Below, piece after piece: positions 45,029-54,537 of a stretch of 64,000 nt of DNA (positions are counted from its first letter, which is position 1; each line of letters opens with the position of its first letter). Origin of the DNA: Alphaproteobacteria bacterium (lineage in GTDB: Bacteria; Pseudomonadota; Alphaproteobacteria; Reyranellales; Reyranellaceae); the NCBI GenBank assembly GCA_947474005.1, contig CANJHI010000005.1:1-64000 (forward strand), given 5' to 3'. A program made the translations under genes and the position numbers. The notes below the pieces were generated by a model. That model was not told where the DNA came from and searched no databases. It saw only the letters and a program-made list of their open reading frames with translations.

Positions 45029-45961
45029 ATGCTGAGCAGCACCGCCAAGAATCTCTACTGGATGGGCCGCTACCTGCAGCGCGCCAAGTCGACGGCACGG
45101 CTGATCGAGGCGACGCAGCGCATGGCGCTGCAGTCGCGCGGCGAGGAAGCCGCCGGGGTGGCCGCCATCTTCGGCATGGAAGACGAGTTCCGCCAGACCC
45201 AGGAACAGGGCGGCCGCCTGGCCAGCCTCATCGACTTCCTGGTGGTGGACGAAAGCAACCCCTCCTCGATCGTGAGTTCGATCGCCGCCGCCCGCAGCAA
45301 CGCCCGCGAGGAGCGCAACAACATCACCGTCGACGTGTGGGAGAGCCTTAACGCGCTGTGGCTGGAGCTCGGCTCGCGCCTGCGCAGCGACCGCGCGACG
45401 CTCGATCGCGGCGCGCTGATCGAATCGGTGAAGAAGCAGGCGGTGATGATCTTCGGCGCCGCGCAGGTGACGCTCCTGCGCGACGAGGCCTATCACTTCC
45501 TCCAACTCGGCGCTTTCCTCGAACGGGCCGACAATACCGCCCGCATCGTCGACGTGAAATTTCACCTGTTGCGGCCCGACGGCGATCCGCATGCCGACAA
45601 GCCCGACTACTTCGCCTGGTCGGAAGTGCTCGCCTGCATCGGCGCGGTCCGCACCTATCGCCGCATCTATCGCAGTGCGCTCGATCCGGCGAAGGTCGCC
45701 GAGCTGATGGTGCTGCGCCGCGACGTGCCGCGCTCGGTGCACCATTGCCTGTGGATGGTCGACCTCAACATGCGCGAACTCGCCGATGCCTACGGCACGC
45801 GCGGCGAGGCCGACCGGCTGGCCGGCGAACTGCACACACGCCTGCGCTATGCGCGCATCGACAAGATCTTCGAGATCGGCCTGGCCAAATTCCTGGGCGG
45901 GGTACGCGACGACATCGCCACGCTGTCCGACGAAATCGGCAGCCAGTTCCTGCTGGATTGA
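45029..45961 (+). CDS. Alpha-E domain protein (COG2307)
   Basis: A 310-residue, mainly alpha-helical protein starting MLSSTAKNLYWMGRYLQRAKSTARLIEAT, the hallmark of the Alpha-E family (landmarks LYWMGRYLQRA). Other conserved stretches are NARGAR-like SNAREERNNITVDVWESLN, HFLQLGAFLERADNTARIVDVK and RRDVPRSVHHCL. The family has no proven activity; it is nearly always linked to circularly permuted ATP-grasp and transglutaminase-like genes and is presumed to work with them on a peptide or small-molecule product. ATG 45029 is chosen over GTG 45014 because the conserved region starts there. The next gene begins 6 bp after its stop. Confidence 0.92.
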   Translation: MLSSTAKNLYWMGRYLQRAKSTARLIEATQRMALQSRGEEAAGVAAIFGMEDEFRQTQEQGGRLASLIDFLVVDESNPSSIVSSIAAARSNAREERNNITVDVWESLNALWLELGSRLRSDRATLDRGALIESVKKQAVMIFGAAQVTLLRDEAYHFLQLGAFLERADNTARIVDVKFHLLRPDGDPHADKPDYFAWSEVLACIGAVRTYRRIYRSALDPAKVAELMVLRRDVPRSVHHCLWMVDLNMRELADAYGTRGEADRLAGELHTRLRYARIDKIFEIGLAKFLGGVRDDIATLSDEIGSQFLLD

Positions 45962-45967
45962 ACGACC

Positions 45968-46786
45968 ATGCGGTTCGCCATCGAGCACACGACACGCTTC
46001 CAGTTCGACCAGCCGTCCGGCCATTCGATCCATGACGTGCGGCTCACGCCCAAGCCGGCGGCCGGCCAGCGCGTCGTCTCATGGCACATCGACGGGCCGG
46101 GCAAGCGCTCCGAATGGGTCGACGGCCACGGCAACCAGGTGACGACCTTCTCGGCGGCCTACCGGCACGACAGCGTCGAAATCACGGTGCGCGGCATCTA
46201 CGAATACAGCGGCGCCGACCAGTGGCTGCGCTATGTCGAGACGCCGACGCTTCCGGCGCCGTTCTGGCTGCGCAATTCAGGCCTCGCCCGCCACGATTCG
46301 AGCTTCGATCCGGTGATCGAGGGCCTCGCCGAGCGAGCAGCCGACCCCAGTCATCGGGTTGCGGTCCTGCACGAGGTGATGGACCGCATCGGGCGGCGCA
46401 TCGCCTACAAGACAGGCGTCTCCACCGTCGACACCACCGCCGCCGAGGCGCTGGCCCGTGGCGCCGGCGTGGCCCAGGACGATGCGCACGTCTTCATTGC
46501 CTGCTGTCGGCGGCTCGGCGTGCCGGCGCGTTATGTCAGCGGCTATCTGCGCAACGACGATCCCGAACTGCATGTCGGCCGCACCAGCCATTCCTGGGCC
46601 GAGGCCTGGGTTCCCGGACTCGAATGGGTCGGCTTCGATCCGGCCAACGCCATCAGCCCGCACGGCGACAGCCTCAGGGTGGCGGTCGGCCTCGACTATC
46701 ACGATGCCGCCCCGGTCAGCGGCCGGCGTGTCGGGTTCGGCGGCGCCAAGATGACCGTCGATGCGTCGGTTCGCGTCGTCGACTAA
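45968..46786 (+). CDS. Transglutaminase-like protein lacking the catalytic Cys
   Basis: A 272-residue protein with the N-terminal beta domain (VRLTPKPAAGQRV) and transglutaminase-like core of the COG1305 group that accompanies Alpha-E and ATP-grasp genes. The usual core reads GVCQDFAH; here it is GVAQDDAH, so Ala169 (codon GCC) replaces the nucleophilic Cys. The other two triad residues are present: His208 (SHSWAEAW) and Asp224 (GFDPAN). Two Cys at 179-180 lie one helix later but are part of the normal IACCRxLG pattern. It may be a non-catalytic or differently acting member. ATG 45968 follows the Alpha-E stop by 6 bp; clearly one operon. Confidence 0.88.
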   Translation: MRFAIEHTTRFQFDQPSGHSIHDVRLTPKPAAGQRVVSWHIDGPGKRSEWVDGHGNQVTTFSAAYRHDSVEITVRGIYEYSGADQWLRYVETPTLPAPFWLRNSGLARHDSSFDPVIEGLAERAADPSHRVAVLHEVMDRIGRRIAYKTGVSTVDTTAAEALARGAGVAQDDAHVFIACCRRLGVPARYVSGYLRNDDPELHVGRTSHSWAEAWVPGLEWVGFDPANAISPHGDSLRVAVGLDYHDAAPVSGRRVGFGGAKMTVDASVRVVD

Positions 46787-46838
46787 AGCGTGTCGACCGA
46801 GGCTTAACGCCGGTACGGCACGAACCTACGAGAAATAG

Positions 46839-48140
<1,302 letters not shown>

Positions 48141-48544
48141 AGTCGTCCTGCTGGGCCGTCACCGGTTCATGCACTCTGTCATCCCGAGCGCAGCGAGGGA
48201 TCTTTGAGGCCATGAGTAAAGGTCCCTCGCTTCGCTCGGGATGACAGCTTTTCCGTAACCAACATCGTGCGCCATCTTCCCCGGAGGGCTCTGCCGTCAG
48301 AGGGGGAGGAAAGTTGGTTCTGAGTCTTCCCCCACCGGCAGATTGACTCCCCCCGGCGGGGGTGAAACGATTTCCATCGACAAAGGGCTTCGCTCCGATC
48401 GCGGCGTCGCGGGTTAACCTCCGCGTTCGTCTGACGGCCGAGAGTTAGTGAGAGCGACCGTTCGCGGACGCTGGGGCTGCCCGTCCTTCCGGAGACGCCA
48501 TCCGGAGCTTCTACGCGCATTTTCGCGAGAGGGAGGACGTTGTC
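48141..48544. other. 404-bp intergenic region with two long inverted repeats
   Basis: No gene is visible between aatA and the EF-G-like gene. It contains the 70-bp hairpin described separately and a second inverted repeat at 48291-48341 (CTGCCG...GGGGGA and TCCCCC...CGGCAG arms), followed by CTCCCCCCGGCGGGGG at about 48347-48362. A GAGGGAGGA ribosome-binding site for the EF-G-like gene lies near 48529-48537. Promoters are not obvious. Confidence 0.5.
48177..48246. repeat. 70-bp hairpin repeat (24-bp arms)
   Basis: Arms 48177-48200 and 48223-48246 are inverted copies matching at 23 of 24 bases, beginning TGTCATCCCGAGCG; the loop is 22 nt. It lies 36 bp after the aatA stop. Sequences of this TCATCCCGAGCG..AGCGAGGGA type occur as dispersed elements in many bacterial genomes; it could also act as a factor-independent stop signal for aatA. 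Confidence 0.75.
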
Positions 48545-50620
48545 ATGGCTGACATCAAAACCGAGACCATCACCGGCGGCAGGCCAGGTAGCGGCGCGCA
48601 TCGCGTGGTGGCGCTGTGCGGGCCGTATCTTTCGGGCAAGACCAGCCTGCTCGAGAGCATTCTCTACGCCACGGGGGCCATCGGCCGGCGCGGTTCGACG
48701 CGCGCGGGCACCTCCATCGGCGATGCCGCGGCCGAGTCGCGCAAGCGCGGCATGGGCACCGAGATCAATGTCGCCTCGGTCGACTATCTCGGCGATCAAT
48801 GGACCTTCCTCGACGTTCCCGGCTCGATCGAGTTCCAGCACGACGCCTTCGCAGCCCTTGCGGTGTGCGACGTGGCGGTCGTGGTGTGCGAACCCTCGCC
48901 CGAGCGCGTCGTGTCCCTGGCGCCGCTGCTGAAATGCATCGAAGACCGCCACATCCCGCACATCATTTTCGTCAACAAGATCGACTCGGCGGAAGCCCGC
49001 GTGCGCGACATGCTGTCGGCGCTGCAGTCGGTGTCGACGCGCAAGCTGGTCCTGCGCCAGGTGCCGATCCGCCGGCCGACCGACAACGGCGGCGAGGAGA
49101 CGATGGGCTACGTCGATCTCGTGAGCGAGCGCGCCTATCGCTACAAGAGCAGCGGCGCTTCCGATCTGATCGAGATGCCGGCCGAGATCCTGCCGCGTGA
49201 ATCGGAGGCCCGCCGCGAACTCCTGGAAACGCTCTCCGAGTTCGACGACACGCTGCTGGAGCAGCTCATCGAAGACATCGCGCCGGAGAAATCCCTGATC
49301 TACCGCGATCTCCACGACGAATTCGGCGCCGACAAGATCGTGCCGGTGCTGCTGGGTGCCGGCGATCGCGAGAATGGCGTGCGCCGGCTCCTGAAAGCGT
49401 TGCGCCACGACACCCCGTTCGCCGCCGAAACCGCCAAACGCCGGTCGCTCCCAACCAATGGAACAGCGGTCGCGGAATGCTTCAAAGTCTTGCATCAGTC
49501 GCATGCCGGCAAGCTCTCGCTGTGCCGGGTGTGGTCAGGAACGCTCACCGAAGGCCAGTCGCTCGGCGGCCATCGCATCGGCACGATGCTGCGGCCGTTC
49601 GGCCAACGCCTCGACAAGATCGCCGAAGCACGCAGCGGCGAGCTCGTGGCGCTCGCCAAGCTCGATGTGCTCTCGGCGGGCCATGTGCTGGGCGCGACCG
49701 GGATCGCCCCGTCGGCCGATTTTCCGGCGCCCGCGCCTGCGGTGTTCGTCCTGTCGCTTGCCGCCAAGAACCGCAACGACGAGGTCAAGCTTTCGGGCGC
49801 CCTGCACAAGATCGTCGAGGAGGATCCGTCGCTTGCCTTCGAGGCGCGCGGCGAAACCCATGAGCTGCTGATCAAGGGCCAGGGCGAGATGCATCTCAAG
49901 GTCGCGGTCGACAAGCTCGCCGGCCGCTACAACGTGGCCGTCGAGACCGCGGGGCCGCGCGTGGCCTACCGCGAGACCATCCAGGCCGGCACCCAGCAAC
50001 ATGCACGCTACAAGCGCCAGACCGGCGGCCACGGTCAGTTCGCCGACATCAAGGTCGAGATCCGGCCGCTGCCGCGCGGTTCGGGTTTCCGCTTCGTCGA
50101 CAAGATCGTGGGCGGCGTGGTGCCGCGCAACTTCATTCCCGCGGTCGAGGAAGGCCTGATCGATTACCTGAAGGAGGGCCCGCTCGGCCAGCCGATCGTC
50201 GATATCGAGGTCACGCTGGTCGACGGCCAGTACCATGCGGTCGACAGTTCGGAGATGTCCTTCAAGATGGCGGCGCGCATCGCCATGAGCGAGGCGATGC
50301 CGAAATGCCGCCCTGTGCTGCTGGAGCCGATCCTCAAGGTGACCGTCGCGGGGCCCAGCGAATCGACACCACGACTGCAACGGCTGATCTCGGGCCGGCG
50401 CGGCCAGTTGCTGGGCTACGACGCCCGCCCGGGTTGGGACGGCTGGGACGAGGTCTCGGCGCTGATGCCGGAGGCCGAGATCGCCGACATGATCGTGGAG
50501 ATCCGCTCGGTGACGCAGGGTGTCGGCACGTTCCGCACCGAGTTCGACCATCTGCAGGAAATCGCCGGACGGACCGCCGAGCGCATCGTCGAGGAGACCA
50601 GGAAGCACCAGGCCGCATAG
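48545..50620 (+). CDS. EF-G-like translational GTPase paralogue lacking the catalytic His
   Basis: A 691-residue protein with EF-G domain order: G domain, domain II, III, IV and V. G1 is GPYLSGKT (26-33), G3 is DVPGS (90-94), G4 is NKID (144-147). Canonical EF-G has DTPGHVDF; here the His that positions the hydrolytic water is Ser94 (PGSIEF). Domain III/IV landmarks are GQGEMHLKVAVDKL and GGHGQFADIKVEIRPL. The protein is thus not the housekeeping FusA but an EF-G-like paralogue that may bind GTP and hydrolyse it slowly or otherwise. The true fusA, expected near str genes, is not in this window. ATG 48545; no operon partner upstream. Confidence 0.9.
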   Translation: MADIKTETITGGRPGSGAHRVVALCGPYLSGKTSLLESILYATGAIGRRGSTRAGTSIGDAAAESRKRGMGTEINVASVDYLGDQWTFLDVPGSIEFQHDAFAALAVCDVAVVVCEPSPERVVSLAPLLKCIEDRHIPHIIFVNKIDSAEARVRDMLSALQSVSTRKLVLRQVPIRRPTDNGGEETMGYVDLVSERAYRYKSSGASDLIEMPAEILPRESEARRELLETLSEFDDTLLEQLIEDIAPEKSLIYRDLHDEFGADKIVPVLLGAGDRENGVRRLLKALRHDTPFAAETAKRRSLPTNGTAVAECFKVLHQSHAGKLSLCRVWSGTLTEGQSLGGHRIGTMLRPFGQRLDKIAEARSGELVALAKLDVLSAGHVLGATGIAPSADFPAPAPAVFVLSLAAKNRNDEVKLSGALHKIVEEDPSLAFEARGETHELLIKGQGEMHLKVAVDKLAGRYNVAVETAGPRVAYRETIQAGTQQHARYKRQTGGHGQFADIKVEIRPLPRGSGFRFVDKIVGGVVPRNFIPAVEEGLIDYLKEGPLGQPIVDIEVTLVDGQYHAVDSSEMSFKMAARIAMSEAMPKCRPVLLEPILKVTVAGPSESTPRLQRLISGRRGQLLGYDARPGWDGWDEVSALMPEAEIADMIVEIRSVTQGVGTFRTEFDHLQEIAGRTAERIVEETRKHQAA

Positions 50621-50715
50621 CCTGGCCTTGGGCTTGGCCTGCCCGCGCCTTCTCCTCCGGACGGGCTTGCTTCATATTGGCCCCGTGGGAAGGATTCCAC
50701 GGGGAGAACAATCGT

Positions 50716-51153
50716 ATGCTCGATAGACGGTCTTTTGTGTTGGGTGGCGTGGCGCTGGCCGCAACCTCGTTCGTGGCCCGCATTGCCACAGCCCAGGCCG
50801 GCCGGCCAATGCTGGTGTTCGTCGGCGACCAGACGTCGGAGGACTGCAAGACCTGGCGGACGCAGTGGGAACCGATCTTGGTCGCCTCCCCGATGTTCAA
50901 GAAGATCGACTACCGGGTGATCTATCCCGAAAAATCGTCGATGCTGGCCAAGCAGCAGACCTGGCCGGCCGATCTGCGCTGGCTGCTCGACACCTTCCTG
51001 ATGAGCCAGGTCGGCGTCCAGGAAGGCTTCGAGGTTCCCCGCTTCTTCCTGGTGCAGAACGGGCAAGTCACCTTCTCCACCTCCGGCAACAGCGGCTGGC
51101 GGGAAGTGATGTGGCCCACCCTCCAGGACGTGACGAGCGGACAACCGGGATGA
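50716..51153 (+). CDS. Exported thioredoxin-fold-like protein
   Basis: A 145-residue protein with a signal peptide of twin-arginine style (LDRRSFVLGGVALAATSFVA; likely cut near residue 27, TAQA). The mature part GRPMLVFVGDQTSEDCKTWRTQWEPIL resembles the start of a thioredoxin fold (landmarks MLVFVGDQTSEDCKTW), with a single Cys instead of CxxC, and RFFLVQNGQVTF resembles the cis-Pro/strand region. It may be SoxS-like or a relic thioredoxin; redox activity is doubtful with one Cys. ATG 50716 has GGGGAGA upstream. The DUF962 gene starts 6 bp after its stop, suggesting an operon. Confidence 0.65.
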   Translation: MLDRRSFVLGGVALAATSFVARIATAQAGRPMLVFVGDQTSEDCKTWRTQWEPILVASPMFKKIDYRVIYPEKSSMLAKQQTWPADLRWLLDTFLMSQVGVQEGFEVPRFFLVQNGQVTFSTSGNSGWREVMWPTLQDVTSGQPG

Positions 51154-51159
51154 TGGACC

Positions 51160-51672
51160 ATGGCTAACGATCTGTTTCGCCGCCAACTGGGCAGCTACGC
51201 CTCGGTGCATCGCGACTCGCGCAACAAGGCGACGCACTTCGCCGGCATTCCCGTCATCGTCTTTTCGCTGTTGCTGCTGTTGTCGCTTTGGCGCTTCGAG
51301 CTCGGCGGCCGCGAATGGCCGGTGTCGCTGGCCGTGGCGATCGTGGCGCTGCTGGGCTGGATGGCGCTCGATCTCGGCATCGGCGTCATCATGGCGGTGC
51401 TGATGGCGCCGGCATGGTACGCAGCCGATACGCTTGCCGGCGCGCTGGGCGCGCCCTCCGCGGTCTGGACGGTCTTCCTCGTGCTGTTCGTCGGCGGCTG
51501 GGTGCTGCAGTTCCTCGGTCATCACTACGAGGGCAAGCGGCCGGCGCTCCTCGACAATATCTTCCAGGGCTTCATCGGCCCGATGTTCCTGGTGGCCGAG
51601 GCTCTGGTGGTGATGGGCTACCGCCACGATTTGGCCCAAGCCATGGGCGAGGGTGACGTCACGGTCCGGTGA
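51160..51672 (+). CDS. DUF962/Mpo1-like membrane protein
   Basis: A 170-residue protein with about four membrane helices. The motifs HRDSRNKATHFAGIP (residues 17-31) and FLGHHYEGKRPAL (about 121-133) supply the His residues conserved in the Mpo1 family. The yeast member is an Fe(II) dioxygenase that removes one carbon from 2-hydroxy fatty acids. The bacterial role is not established. ATG 51160, 6 bp after the preceding gene. Confidence 0.86.
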   Translation: MANDLFRRQLGSYASVHRDSRNKATHFAGIPVIVFSLLLLLSLWRFELGGREWPVSLAVAIVALLGWMALDLGIGVIMAVLMAPAWYAADTLAGALGAPSAVWTVFLVLFVGGWVLQFLGHHYEGKRPALLDNIFQGFIGPMFLVAEALVVMGYRHDLAQAMGEGDVTVR

Positions 51673-51739
51673 GCAAGGTTGATTTGCGGCATCCCCGAAG
51701 ACGCTGCATGACAGGCTGAGCGTAACAGGAGTTCGATGA

Positions 51740-52702
51740 ATGCTGATCAAGCGCACGCGCGGCTGGGAATTGCCGGAACGGCTGGCGACGCCGGAAAGCC
51801 ACTATTTGCAGCGCCGGACGCTGGTGCGCGCGATGGGTCTGGGTGCCGCATCGCTGGCGCTGCCCGCGGCATCATTCGCGCAGGACAAGTCCGCCGATCC
51901 GTCGGCCGGCCTCTATCCTGCCAAGCGCAACGACAAGTATGGCGTGCCGACACCGATGACTGCCGAGCGGCAGGCAACGACCTACAACAACTTCTATGAA
52001 TTCGGGACCGACAAGAGCATCTGGCGCGACGCCCAGAAGCTCGAGGTCCGGCCGTGGACGATCAAGGTCGGCGGCATGGTCGAGAAGCCGTTCGAGATCG
52101 GCATCGACGATCTGCTGGCCAAGATGACGCTCGAGGAGCGCGTCTATCGTCATCGCTGCGTCGAAACCTGGTCGATGATCGTCCCGTGGAGCGGCTTTCC
52201 GGTCCGTTCGCTGGTCGAGTTCTGCAAGCCCCTGGGCAGCGCCAAGTTCGTCGTCATGAAGACCCTGTCGAAGCCCGCGGTGATGCACGAGCAGCGCGAT
52301 CTTCTCTATCCCTGGCCCTACACCGAGGGCCTGGCGATGGACGAGGCCATGAACGATCTCGCCTTCATCGCCACCGGGCTCTATGGCAAGCCGATCCCCA
52401 AGCAGAACGGCGCGCCGCTCAGGCTCGTGGCGCCGTGGAAGTACGGATTCAAGAACGTGAAGTCGATCGTCAGCATCGATTTCACCGACAAGCGCCCGGT
52501 CACCTTCTGGGAGAAGCTGCAGTCCAGTGAATATGGTTTCTGGGCCAACGTGAACCCCGAGGTGCCGCATCCGCGCTGGAGCCAGGCGACCGAGAAGCCG
52601 CTGGGCAGCGACGCCCGCATCCCGACCCTGCTCTACAACGGCTACGCCGAGTTCGTGGCCGGCCTCTACACCGACCGCAAAGCGGAAAAGCTGTTCATAT
52701 AG
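51740..52702 (+). CDS. msrP: Methionine sulfoxide reductase catalytic subunit MsrP
   Basis: Periplasmic molybdopterin enzyme that repairs oxidised methionines in envelope proteins. The 320-residue protein has a Tat signal (QRRTLVRAMGLGAASLALPAA, Arg pair at 25-26). The Mo ligand Cys140 is in YRHRCVETWSM, and the C-terminal KYGFKNVKSIVSIDF and EVPHPRWSQATE stretches are typical. ATG 51740 is preceded by AGGAG. MsrQ, the haem membrane partner usually encoded next to it, is absent here; the next gene is a Bug receptor. Electrons may come from MsrQ encoded elsewhere. Confidence 0.94.
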   Translation: MLIKRTRGWELPERLATPESHYLQRRTLVRAMGLGAASLALPAASFAQDKSADPSAGLYPAKRNDKYGVPTPMTAERQATTYNNFYEFGTDKSIWRDAQKLEVRPWTIKVGGMVEKPFEIGIDDLLAKMTLEERVYRHRCVETWSMIVPWSGFPVRSLVEFCKPLGSAKFVVMKTLSKPAVMHEQRDLLYPWPYTEGLAMDEAMNDLAFIATGLYGKPIPKQNGAPLRLVAPWKYGFKNVKSIVSIDFTDKRPVTFWEKLQSSEYGFWANVNPEVPHPRWSQATEKPLGSDARIPTLLYNGYAEFVAGLYTDRKAEKLFI

Positions 52703-52774
52703 CCTGCCACCTTTGCCTCGCCGCGCCGGCCCGCTACAACGGGCACCGGCCGACGGGGCCAAGGGAGGTCGTGG

Positions 52775-53752
52775 GTGAAAATCAACCGGCGTAGGACGCT
52801 TGTGGGAGCCGTCGCGGTGTCGGCGGCAGGATTGCCCCTGTCCCGACTGGCATCGGCGCAGGATTTCCCCAACAAGCCGATCAAGATCGTCGTCCCGTTC
52901 GCCGCCGGCAGCGCCACCGACCTCACGGCACGCGGCCTTGGCGCCAAGCTGCAGGATATCCTCAAGCAGCCTGTGATCATCGAGAACAAGCCGGGCGCCT
53001 CGGGCCAGCTCGGCGCCCAGGCCGTCGCGACCGCACCGGCCGACGGCTACACGCTGTTGATGGGCACCAACACCACCAACTCCGCCAACGGCGCGCTGTT
53101 CAAGAAGCTGTCCTACGATCCCGACAAGGATTTCGCCCCGGTCATCCGCTGCGTCACCGGCGTCAACGCGCTGGTCGTGAACAACGATGTGCCGGTGAAG
53201 ACCGTGGCCGAGCTGATCGACTACGCCAAGAAGAACCCGGGCAAGCTCAACTATGCCGAGGCCAGCGCCTCGCAGCGCCTGTCCGGCGAGATGTTCAACC
53301 AGCTGGCCGGCGTGAAGATCGAGCGCGTGCCCTACAAGGCAAGCCCCCAGGCGCTGGGCGACGTGGCCTCAGGCCAGGTGCAGGTCATGTTTCCCGATCT
53401 GCCGCAGGCGCTGACCCAGATCGAGGCGGGCCGCGTCCGTGGCCTCGCCGTGACTGGATCCAAGCGCACCACCGTGGCGCCCGACCTGCCGGCGATCGCC
53501 GAGACCGTGACCGACTATGTGCTGGTCTATTGGCTCGCAGTGTTCGCGCCGGCGGCGACGCCCAAGCCGATCCTGAAAACCCTGCACGATGCCATCGCCG
53601 AGGCGCTCAAGGACCCGGCCACGGCCAAGGCCATGACGCAGGGCCGCATGGAGATCTCACCGCTCGGTCTCGACGCGTTCGATGCCTTCGTGAAGAGCGA
53701 GACCGTATGGTGGACCAAGTCCATCAAGGCGGCCGGAATTGAGCCGGAGTGA
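52775..53752 (+). CDS. Bug-family tripartite tricarboxylate transporter receptor
   Basis: Periplasmic solute-binding protein of the TctC/Bug type. The 325-residue protein has an export signal (KINRRRTLVGAVAVSAAGLPLSRLASA; Arg-rich, possibly Tat, cut near residue 28). The mature start DFPNKPIKIVVPFAAGSATDLTARGL contains the family hallmark (PIKIVVPFAAG). Further landmarks are ENKPGASGQLGAQAVA and GYTLLMGTN. Membrane partners TctA/TctB are not adjacent, a common situation. The ligand is probably a carboxylate linked to the downstream CoA genes (inference). Start is GTG 52775 with AAGGGAGG upstream. Confidence 0.9.
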   Translation: MKINRRRTLVGAVAVSAAGLPLSRLASAQDFPNKPIKIVVPFAAGSATDLTARGLGAKLQDILKQPVIIENKPGASGQLGAQAVATAPADGYTLLMGTNTTNSANGALFKKLSYDPDKDFAPVIRCVTGVNALVVNNDVPVKTVAELIDYAKKNPGKLNYAEASASQRLSGEMFNQLAGVKIERVPYKASPQALGDVASGQVQVMFPDLPQALTQIEAGRVRGLAVTGSKRTTVAPDLPAIAETVTDYVLVYWLAVFAPAATPKPILKTLHDAIAEALKDPATAKAMTQGRMEISPLGLDAFDAFVKSETVWWTKSIKAAGIEPE

Positions 53753-53759
53753 GCAGGTC

Positions 53760-54521
53760 ATGAGCAAAGTCATCGTCGAGAAGAACGGCCCGGTCAAAAC
53801 CGTCTGGATGAATCGGCCGGAGAAGAAGAACGCGCTCGACAGCGAGCTGTTGGGCAACATGATCGAGGCGCTGCAGGCGCCGGTCGCGGCAGAGGATCGC
53901 GTACTGGTGATCCGCGGCAAGGGCGACGTGTTCTGCGCCGGCCTCGACATGGCCGAGCGCAGCAAGAGCGCCGGCGACGGCAAGGCGAGCGGCATCGAGA
54001 TCATGCTGCGCGCCGTCGAACTCTGCCCGCTACCGGTCGTGGCCGTGGTGCACGGCGACGCCATCGCCGGCGGCAACGAGCTGGCGCTGCATTGCGACCT
54101 GGTGGTGGCGAGCCAGAAGGCGCGCTTCGGCATGTCGCTGGCCCAGGTCGGCCTGGCGCCCAACTGGTTCCTGGCCAAGAAGCTGATGGAAGTGCTGGGC
54201 CCGGTGACGACGCGCGAAATGCTGCTGCTGGGCGATCCCCTGCCCTCGGCCAAGCTCTTTGCCCTGGGTCTGATCGCGCGCTGCGTGCCGGCCGATCAGC
54301 TCGAGGCCGAGGCCGCGAAGGTGATCGATCGCCTGGCCGCCAACGCCCCGCTGTCGCTCAAGGCCATGAAGATGCTGACTGTGCGCCAGCTCGAGTTCCG
54401 CGATGCCATCCCGCACGACGACGTGGACGCGGCTGTCCGCGCCGCGATGCAGAGCCAGGATGCGCAGGAAGGCATGAAGGCGCGGCTGGAAAAGCGCACC
54501 GCCAAGTTCAGCGGAAAGTAG
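53760..54521 (+). CDS. Enoyl-CoA hydratase/isomerase family protein
   Basis: Crotonase-fold enzyme acting on acyl-CoA. The 253-residue product shows WMNRPEKKNALDSELL near the N-terminus, the first oxyanion region FCAGLDMAERS and the second in VHGDAIAGGNELALHCDLVVAS. A catalytic Glu expected in hydratases would fall in RFGMSLAQVGLAPNW, where the Glu positions are not obvious, so another crotonase reaction is possible. ATG 53760 is chosen; a TTG at 53739 would overlap the Bug gene. It is the second gene of the catabolic operon, 7 bp after the receptor gene. Confidence 0.88.
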   Translation: MSKVIVEKNGPVKTVWMNRPEKKNALDSELLGNMIEALQAPVAAEDRVLVIRGKGDVFCAGLDMAERSKSAGDGKASGIEIMLRAVELCPLPVVAVVHGDAIAGGNELALHCDLVVASQKARFGMSLAQVGLAPNWFLAKKLMEVLGPVTTREMLLLGDPLPSAKLFALGLIARCVPADQLEAEAAKVIDRLAANAPLSLKAMKMLTVRQLEFRDAIPHDDVDAAVRAAMQSQDAQEGMKARLEKRTAKFSGK

Positions 54522-54537
54522 GAGAGGTAAGTAGCAC

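Noticed and set aside
48179-49504. 441-codon minus-strand frame through the hairpin and the EF-G-like gene
   Set aside because: It runs through a palindromic repeat and antisense to a well-conserved GTPase; no coding pattern.
48545-50620. Housekeeping fusA
   Set aside because: The G3 motif lacks the catalytic His, the P-loop region is divergent and there are no str-operon neighbours; it is an EF-G-like paralogue.
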